The notes below the pieces were generated by a model. The model was not told where the DNA came from and did not search any database. It saw only the letters and a list, made by a program, of their open reading frames with translations. Shown piece by piece: positions 52,226 through 64,000 of a stretch of 64,000 nucleotides of DNA. The number at the start of each line of letters is the position of its first letter. The first letter of the stretch is position 1. A program made the position numbers and the translations under genes. Source of the stretch: Providencia rettgeri (lineage in GTDB: Bacteria > Pseudomonadota > Gammaproteobacteria > Enterobacterales > Enterobacteriaceae); assembly GCF_013702265.1 (NCBI RefSeq), contig NZ_CP059348.1:1116001-1180000 (forward strand), in the 5' to 3' direction.

Positions 52226-52959
52226 TGAATACGTTGATTTTCCCTGATTGGCCGCAGCCTAAAAATATTTCAACATGCAGTACAACTCGTGCTGGTGGAG
52301 TGAGCCTTCCACCTTTTGATAGCCTAAATTTAGGTGACCATGTTGAGGATTTGCCTGAGGCAGTCAGTGAAAATCGTCATCGTCTTGAAAAGCTTGCTCA
52401 ATTGCCACAGCAACCTGTGTGGCTTGAGCAAGTGCATGGTACTCATGTTCTGCATTTAACGGGAAGCGAGATTAAAAATCGCCAAGCGGATGCGGTGTAT
52501 ACCAATCAAGTCGGTCAAGTATGTGCCATCATGACGGCGGATTGCTTGCCAGTATTGTTTTGCAGCCGCGATGGTAAAGAAGTAGCAGCCGCTCATGCTG
52601 GGTGGCGAGGTCTCTGCAATGGCGTATTGGAAAATACGCTAGCGGCATTTAATGCACAACCAAGTGACATTATGGCGTGGATGGGACCCGCTATTGGTCC
52701 TGAGAGATTTGAAGTTGGTGTAGAAGTTAAACAAGCATTTACTCATCAATCAACCGATCTTGCGGATGCGTTTACACCTCACAATGACAAATTTCTGGCA
52801 AACATCTATTTACTCGCACGTAAAAAGCTACAAGCAGCGGGCGTTTCCGCCATTTATGGCGGTGAATTTTGTACAGTAAGTGATGAAAACAGATTTTTTT
52901 CCTACCGACGCGAGGGACGAACAGGAAGAATGGCATCCCTTATATGGATAAATAACTAG
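52225..52959 (+). CDS. pgeF: Peptidoglycan editing factor PgeF (YfiH)
   Basis: 244-residue laccase-like DUF152 protein; E. coli YfiH removes wrongly placed amino acids from UDP-MurNAc, and family members show purine nucleoside phosphorylase or phenol oxidase activity. Metal/ligand residues in TADCLPVLFC and AAHAGWRGLCNG are present. Its ATG overlaps the rluD stop by one base, suggesting translational coupling. Confidence 0.95.
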   Translation: MNTLIFPDWPQPKNISTCSTTRAGGVSLPPFDSLNLGDHVEDLPEAVSENRHRLEKLAQLPQQPVWLEQVHGTHVLHLTGSEIKNRQADAVYTNQVGQVCAIMTADCLPVLFCSRDGKEVAAAHAGWRGLCNGVLENTLAAFNAQPSDIMAWMGPAIGPERFEVGVEVKQAFTHQSTDLADAFTPHNDKFLANIYLLARKKLQAAGVSAIYGGEFCTVSDENRFFSYRREGRTGRMASLIWINN

Positions 52960-53014
52960 TTCATGGAATAATATTCCAAATTAACAAATATTGAAAAAAT
53001 AATCCCACCTAAAA

Positions 53015-53042
53015 CTTGAATATTTAAAAACAGACCGCATCT
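53015..53042 (+). promoter_or_regulatory. Sigma-32 heat-shock promoter of clpB
   Basis: CTTGAAT (53015-53021), 13-nt spacer, CCGCATCT (53035-53042), against consensus CTTGAAA-N11-15-CCCCATNT. About 42 bp upstream of the clpB ATG, whose ribosome site is TTGGAGG. Confidence 0.85.
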
Positions 53043-53084
53043 TATCTCCAGTAGCAAATTTAATCATATTCTATTGGAGGTGTT

Positions 53085-55658
<2,574 letters not shown>

Positions 55659-55690
55659 GTAAGCGCTCGGTTATTATCGAAAAGTAAGTT

Positions 55691-55717
55691 AAAAGGCGAC
55701 CCTAAGGTCGCCTTTTT
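55691..55717 (+). terminator. clpB terminator
   Basis: 11-bp stem AAAAGGCGACC/GGTCGCCTTTT, loop CTAA, followed by TTCAT. Confidence 0.9.
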
Positions 55718-55821
55718 CATGATTATAATGCCAAAATGAATACAAAAATGGCGTTTTTTGTTGAAAAAATACACGTGAAGTATAAAGGGTAATCAGTTGG
55801 AAGTTATTTTTCAAAAAACAC

Positions 55822-55849
55822 TTGCAGGATTTCTGCGACTCCCTATAAT
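55822..55849 (+). promoter_or_regulatory. rRNA operon promoter P1
   Basis: TTGCAG, 16 bp, TATAAT, then the GCGC discriminator that makes rrn P1 sensitive to ppGpp. About 365 bp upstream of 16S. Confidence 0.88.
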
Positions 55850-55942
55850 GCGCATCCACTGACTGGGAACAAGCCAACGCAAAGCGCGATGGACACTGAA
55901 CCGGCAGCGAGAGAATCTGAAAAGATTAAGCAAAAAAATGCT

Positions 55943-55970
55943 TGACTCTCACTGAGGAAAGCGTAATATA
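55943..55970 (+). promoter_or_regulatory. rRNA operon promoter P2
   Basis: TTGACT (55943-55948), 16-bp spacer, TAATAT (55965-55970). About 120 bp downstream of P1, the usual tandem layout. Confidence 0.85.
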
Positions 55971-56036
55971 CGCCACCTCGCGACAACGACCTAAGTTGAT
56001 AAAAACTGAGTCGAATTTCTTAAGAAATGTCGCACC

Positions 56037-56047
56037 GCTCTTTAACA
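56037..56047 (+). promoter_or_regulatory. boxA antitermination site in the 16S leader
   Basis: GCTCTTTAACA, the NusB/S10 recognition element for rRNA antitermination. Confidence 0.88.
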
Positions 56048-56052
56048 ATTTA

Positions 56053-56073
56053 TCAGACAATCTGTGTGGGCAC
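56053..56073 (+). other. RNase III processing stem of 16S, left arm
   Basis: This 21-nt segment pairs with 57777-57797 (reverse complement, one mismatch), enclosing 16S so that RNase III can release it. Confidence 0.9.
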
Positions 56074-56214
56074 TCACAGGACACTATCAAAAAAATATTT
56101 GATTTTAAGTCTTGAAGAGTGACTAACACGTTAATTCATATATATGAACTAATAGGTAATTTGGTTTCTTCGGAAATCAAACGACAGTAAACATTCTTTG
56201 AGCATCAAGCTTTT

Positions 56215-57755
<1,541 letters not shown>

Positions 57756-57776
57756 CCATTGAAGTGTACTTGTGAA

Positions 57777-57797
57777 GTGCTCACACAGATTGTCTGA
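57777..57797 (+). other. RNase III processing stem of 16S, right arm
   Basis: Pairs with 56053-56073 across the 16S gene. Confidence 0.9.
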
Positions 57798-57820
57798 TGA
57801 AATAGAGTAACGGTATCGAT

Positions 57821-57897
<77 letters not shown>

Positions 57898-57980
57898 AAA
57901 TCGAATTGATGCTTCGTTATAACTCAGCTCGTTTACCAAATGTAAACGTCGCCAAGTTATGCCTTGCCTAAATTCAATTT
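57898..57980. repeat. Palindromic element inside the rRNA spacer
   Basis: 83-bp imperfect inverted repeat between the two spacer tRNAs. A perfect core GTTTAC (57931-57936), CAAAT, GTAAAC (57942-57947) is flanked by partly paired arms (ATAACT/AGTTAT, then AAATCGAATT with AATTCAATTT). It looks like a mobile-type palindromic repeat (MITE-like) or part of RNA processing structure. Confidence 0.7.
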
Positions 57981-58030
57981 AACTCAAAATTCTTTCTTAA
58001 TGAAAGACTCGATACTGGAAATACCTTTAT

Positions 58031-58106
58031 GGGGCTATAGCTCAGCTGGGAGAGCGCCTGCCTTGCACGCAGGAGGTCAGCGGTTCGATCCCGCTTAGCT
58101 CCACCA
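58031..58106 (+). tRNA. tRNA-Ala (UGC anticodon)
   Basis: 76 nt, GGGGCTA/TAGCTCC acceptor, anticodon TGC in CTTGCACG, encoded CCA. Confidence 0.97.
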
Positions 58107-58160
58107 TAAACTTTCTGATTATTCAGAATAGATTAGAAATAGTCTATTGCGAATAATTAT

Positions 58161-58172
58161 GCTCTTTAACAA
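58161..58172 (+). promoter_or_regulatory. boxA in the 23S leader
   Basis: GCTCTTTAACAA, second antitermination element before 23S. Confidence 0.85.
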
Positions 58173-58307
58173 TCTGGAACAAGCTGAAAATTGAAAACAA
58201 CGCACATTGTTTATCGCTTAAACAATGTGAGAGTCTCTCAAAAATCTCAACTTGAATGTGTTCAATTGACCGTCGGGTCAGTTGATAAAGACACCTTCGG
58301 GTTGTGA

Positions 58308-61212
<2,905 letters not shown>

Positions 61213-61357
61213 GACAACACCGAAGGTGTTTTAGGGATGAGAGACAAAGATTAAAGTTGATTCAATGAAGTGGGACGCCGAGAGGTGGACACGACAGCTT
61301 GTTCAGGATTGATATTCTGGTTTAGTGATTAAAGGCTAAACGGGAATAAACAGAATT

Positions 61358-61477
61358 TGTCTGGCGGCAATAGCGCGGTGGTCCCACCTGACCCCATGCC
61401 GAACTCAGTAGTGAAACGCCGTAGCGCCGATGGTAGTGTGGGGTCTCCCCATGTGAGAGTAGGGAACTGCCAGACAT
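61358..61477 (+). rRNA. 5S ribosomal RNA
   Basis: 120 nt, starts TGTCTGGCGGC and ends ACTGCCAGACAT; the helix I arms match. Confidence 0.98.
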
Positions 61478-61532
61478 TAATTTAAAACTTATTGCGAAGC
61501 GATAAGTTGCCAAAAGGCAAAAAAGAATAAGT

Positions 61533-61609
61533 GGAGCGGTAGTTCAGTTGGTTAGAATACCTGCCTGTCACGCAGGGGGTCGCGGGTTCGAGTCCCGTCC
61601 GTTCCGCCA
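61533..61609 (+). tRNA. tRNA-Asp (GUC anticodon)
   Basis: 77 nt, GGAGCGG/CCGTTCC acceptor, anticodon GTC in CTGTCACG, encoded CCA. Distal tRNA of the rRNA operon. Confidence 0.97.
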
Positions 61610-61620
61610 CTTATAGCAAG

Positions 61621-61652
61621 CCCCGTGATGAAAATCACGGGGTTTTTGTTTT
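61621..61652 (+). terminator. rRNA operon terminator
   Basis: CCCCGTGAT/ATCACGGGG stem with GAAA loop, followed by TTTTTGTTTTTT. Confidence 0.93.
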
Positions 61653-61757
61653 TTGCGACAAAGTAATTTCGAACTATATTTTCTCCCTATCGTTACAAAG
61701 TTCGCTCTGCTATAGCGATCCTTCAAGATTTTTTTGTTTATTATGAGCTAGCAAGTT

Positions 61758-62102
61758 CTATTTAAAGTTTTGATATAGAGTATAACCTGCCACTGCACCT
61801 GCTACATCATAAGCAAAATCATGCAAACTCCAGCCAGTACCTGCAGGTCGGCTATCATAAAGTTCTTTCGCAGCACCTAGCGAAATAGAAAACAACATAC
61901 CGAATTGTGCTGCTTGCCGATGTTGCATGTTCTGTTTATCCGCATACGCATTACCAGCGGCAGCCATTGCAGCAGAAAAAGCAAAGTGCTGAGCCTTATC
62001 TTTTCCCTGCCAATTATCATTTGACCAATGGAAGCCTGAACAGCCTGTCATGACTATTAACGAGCAACTTAAAGCTAATGTTGTATAAGAGAAATTTGGC
62101 AT
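61758..62102 (-). CDS. yfiM: YfiM family lipoprotein
   Basis: 114-residue DUF2279 protein of unknown function. Signal peptide with lipobox VMTGC at about residues 17-21. Conserved KDKAQHFAFSAAMAAAGNAY and AKELYDSRPAGTGWSLHDFAYD; weakly hydrophobic helices follow. Downstream of pssA on the same strand, as in E. coli. Confidence 0.92.
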   Translation of the reverse strand: MPNFSYTTLALSCSLIVMTGCSGFHWSNDNWQGKDKAQHFAFSAAMAAAGNAYADKQNMQHRQAAQFGMLFSISLGAAKELYDSRPAGTGWSLHDFAYDVAGAVAGYTLYQNFK

Positions 62103-62151
62103 GTATCTTGAGCCTCTACAGCAACTGATAAGTTAGAGTTCGTTAGATAAT

Positions 62152-62177
62152 AAAAAGCGCCACATGAGCGGCGCTTT
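62152..62177 (-). terminator. pssA terminator
   Basis: Minus strand AAAGCGCC/GGCGCTTT stem followed by TTATT, in the gap between pssA and yfiM. Confidence 0.85.
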
Positions 62178-62190
62178 AGAGAGTCAATGA

Positions 62191-63546
62191 TTAAAGTATT
62201 CGACTAATGAGACGATCAACTCGGATACGTCGCAATCGACGGATCAGTTTTTTTACTTTAACAGGGTAGGTTTGAATGCTATCCAGCTCTCGATAGTGAT
62301 GAACAACTTTGGTATGGACTCGAATACAATCCAGTTCGTGTTGGCGTTGTTCTTGGAGTTGCTGTTTTGGATCGTGGATCAATACCGCATTTTCCAAGTC
62401 TAATCCCCAAGCTCGTGGATTCAGGTTATTACCTGTAATCAGCTGCCATTGATTATCAACCCACATTCCTTTCAGGTGATAAGTGTTGTCACCATCTTTC
62501 CATAAACGAACTGTCAGCTGTTCACTATCAATAAAGCGCTGCAAACGGCTAACAAACTTACGTAAGTTTATTTCATAGAGATAGGGTAAAGCGCCAATAA
62601 TTTTAAAAGGTTCTTCAGGTGGAATATAGAAGTCGTTAGCGGTTTTATCGCCAATAATGATTTCAACTTTTTTTCCATCACGTAGTAACTTGCTGATAAT
62701 TCTAACCAAAACAGCAGGTAAATTAAAATACGGCGTACAGATAGTGAGCTTTTCAGCCGTTGAGCTCATCAAATGGGTGATAGTACGATTTAACTCGTTT
62801 TTTTTACCTAGGCCAACAAATGGAGTAACGGCGAGTTCATCATTAGAAGCATTACCCGCAAATTGGTAATTAACGCCTCTTAATGACAAACGAAATTGCT
62901 TAATTAACCCTTTAAATTCCGCTGTTTTTGGCCTATCAGGCGTATTGAGTAGATGAATAGCATCCGATGATAAAAGAGAATCATCAATGAATTTTTTCAT
63001 CGTCGTCGTGAGCTGGCTATTTTTGATGAGATGATATCTATCGTAGCGGTATTTTTCATGACGATGCAGATAGACATCATTGATGCTAGCCCCGCTATAT
63101 AGGAGCGTATCATCAAATAAGAAACCTTTTAAATGCAGTACCCCTAATGCTTCACGCGTGTTTACGGGGATCCCGAAAACAGGGATCTCAACATCAGGGT
63201 ATTGCTGAGAAACTTCATAATACCAATCAGCATTCGTCAGATTAGCAGCTGCGCCAATTCGGCCGCGCTGAGCTCGGTGCCAATCAACTAGAATTTTAAT
63301 ATCTAGATTAGGATTTGCTTGTTTAGCGGCATACAGAGCATGAAGGATGTCTTTACCCGCATCATCTTTTTCTAAATACAGCGCCGTAATGTAGACTGTA
63401 TTTTTAGCTTGCGAGATCTGTTCAAGCAGAGCACCACGAAAATCTTCCGTCTTATAGAGCGTTTTAACATCATCAACCGACTGAGACAATTTAGGCATGT
63501 TTGCCAAGTGTTGTTGATGTTTTGCTTGTTTTAATTTTGACAACAT
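62191..63546 (-). CDS. pssA: CDP-diacylglycerol-serine O-phosphatidyltransferase
   Basis: Makes phosphatidylserine, the precursor of phosphatidylethanolamine. 451 residues, phospholipase D superfamily with two HKD-type motifs: HLKGFLFDDTLLYSGASIND (about 138) and HLKGMWVDNQWQLITGNNLN (about 355). ATG 63544-63546 follows a GTG one codon upstream. The C-terminus KVKKLIRRLRRIRVDRLIS is basic and membrane-associating. Confidence 0.97.
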   Translation of the reverse strand: MLSKLKQAKHQQHLANMPKLSQSVDDVKTLYKTEDFRGALLEQISQAKNTVYITALYLEKDDAGKDILHALYAAKQANPNLDIKILVDWHRAQRGRIGAAANLTNADWYYEVSQQYPDVEIPVFGIPVNTREALGVLHLKGFLFDDTLLYSGASINDVYLHRHEKYRYDRYHLIKNSQLTTTMKKFIDDSLLSSDAIHLLNTPDRPKTAEFKGLIKQFRLSLRGVNYQFAGNASNDELAVTPFVGLGKKNELNRTITHLMSSTAEKLTICTPYFNLPAVLVRIISKLLRDGKKVEIIIGDKTANDFYIPPEEPFKIIGALPYLYEINLRKFVSRLQRFIDSEQLTVRLWKDGDNTYHLKGMWVDNQWQLITGNNLNPRAWGLDLENAVLIHDPKQQLQEQRQHELDCIRVHTKVVHHYRELDSIQTYPVKVKKLIRRLRRIRVDRLISRIL

Positions 63547-63705
63547 CACAGTGTGAATTTTCTCTTGTTAGTCTAATAGCAAATCGCTTTATACAAATAT
63601 TTAAGCGAATGATCTGTCGATGATATCATATTTACACCATTCATTAGGAATAAATTGACCATTGGTTTATTTACTATACAGATTACGGTTTATTCCTAAC
63701 GCTAA

Positions 63706-64000
63706 TTATAGATGCAGGGTGAGATTTACGACACCATCCTCGAATTGAACATCAATTTGGAACCCTAATTTTTTTGCCAAGCTGATCATATTACGGTTTT
63801 CCGGCATGGTGATCGCTGTCAGTTTTTTAATGCCATGCCCACGGGTGTAGTTGAGCAGCTTTTGCATTAATTGATAACCGAGCGTCTGTCCTTTCATATC
63901 AGAGCGAACTAGAACGGCAAACTCAGCTTCCTGGTTATCAGGATCCGCCATTGCACGAGTTACACCAATAATTTCAGGTTGTGTATCACTATTTTTAATA
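63706..64000 (-). CDS. patZ: PatZ protein lysine acetyltransferase, C-terminal end (cut by window edge)
   Basis: GNAT acetyltransferase domain of the large PatZ/Pka (YfiQ) protein, which acetylates acetyl-CoA synthetase. About 97 codons are visible; the frame stays open to base 64000. ADPDNQEAEFAVLVRSDMKG and GYQLMQKLLNYTRGHG are the acetyl-CoA-binding core, and ITMPENRNMISLAKKLGF follows. The N-terminal NDP-forming CoA-ligase-like part lies off the window. Confidence 0.93.
   Translation of the reverse strand, partial: IKNSDTQPEIIGVTRAMADPDNQEAEFAVLVRSDMKGQTLGYQLMQKLLNYTRGHGIKKLTAITMPENRNMISLAKKLGFQIDVQFEDGVVNLTLHL

Overview
The window is a conserved chromosomal stretch of a gammaproteobacterium in the order Enterobacterales. 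Nearly every protein aligns end to end with a known Escherichia coli family. The low-to-moderate GC content, the retained Na+-pumping nqr operon between yafK and dinB, and the overall protein flavour point to the Morganellaceae, most likely Providencia. That genus call is an inference from composition and gene order, not a database match.

Layout. 1-7.3 kb: lysR (running off the left edge) divergent from lysA, then fadE with a FadR-like operator, gmhA, yafJ and yafK. 7.7-15.1 kb: the complete nqrABCDEF operon followed by apbE and nqrM, i.e. the Na+-NQR pump plus its flavin-attachment and iron-delivery factors. 15.1-16.7 kb: a small AT-rich patch with an unrecognised 121-residue protein and a periplasmic glycerophosphodiesterase-like protein that lacks key metal ligands. 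16.8-24.6 kb: dinB (with LexA box), pepD, gpt, frsA, crl, proBA. 24.9-30.6 kb: aroL, aas-lplT, pncC, recA (LexA box; no recX follows). 30.9-37.4 kb: alaS, csrA, tRNA-Ser, three identical tRNA-Arg genes, gshA, the sRNA gene micA, luxS. 37.5-43.5 kb: corB and ypjD divergent from ffh, then rpsP-rimM-trmD-rplS. 43.5-50 kb: a tandem palindromic repeat, aroF-tyrA, a chemoreceptor with a flagellar-type promoter, pheA with its phenylalanine leader peptide, and raiA. 50.4-55.7 kb: bamD divergent from rluD-pgeF, then clpB with a heat-shock promoter. 55.8-61.6 kb: a complete rRNA operon (16S, tRNA-Ile, tRNA-Ala, 23S, 5S, tRNA-Asp). 61.7-64 kb: yfiM, pssA and the C-terminal end of patZ, which runs off the right edge.

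Regulatory content is unusually readable: FadR, two LexA boxes, candidate TyrR boxes at aroL and aroF, a sigma-28 promoter, a sigma-32 promoter, a sigma-E-type promoter for micA, a CRP-like site at raiA, a Phe attenuator, and rRNA P1/P2 promoters with boxA and RNase III stems. I found no phage, insertion sequence, CRISPR array, toxin-antitoxin pair or defence cluster, and no clear new multi-gene system. The points most worth following up are the degenerate phosphodiesterase and its orphan neighbour, the palindromic repeats (one pair in tandem, one unrelated element inside the rRNA spacer), the hairpin cluster between proA and aroL, the nine-G tract in lysA, the absence of recX, and the chemoreceptor placed between tyrA and pheA.
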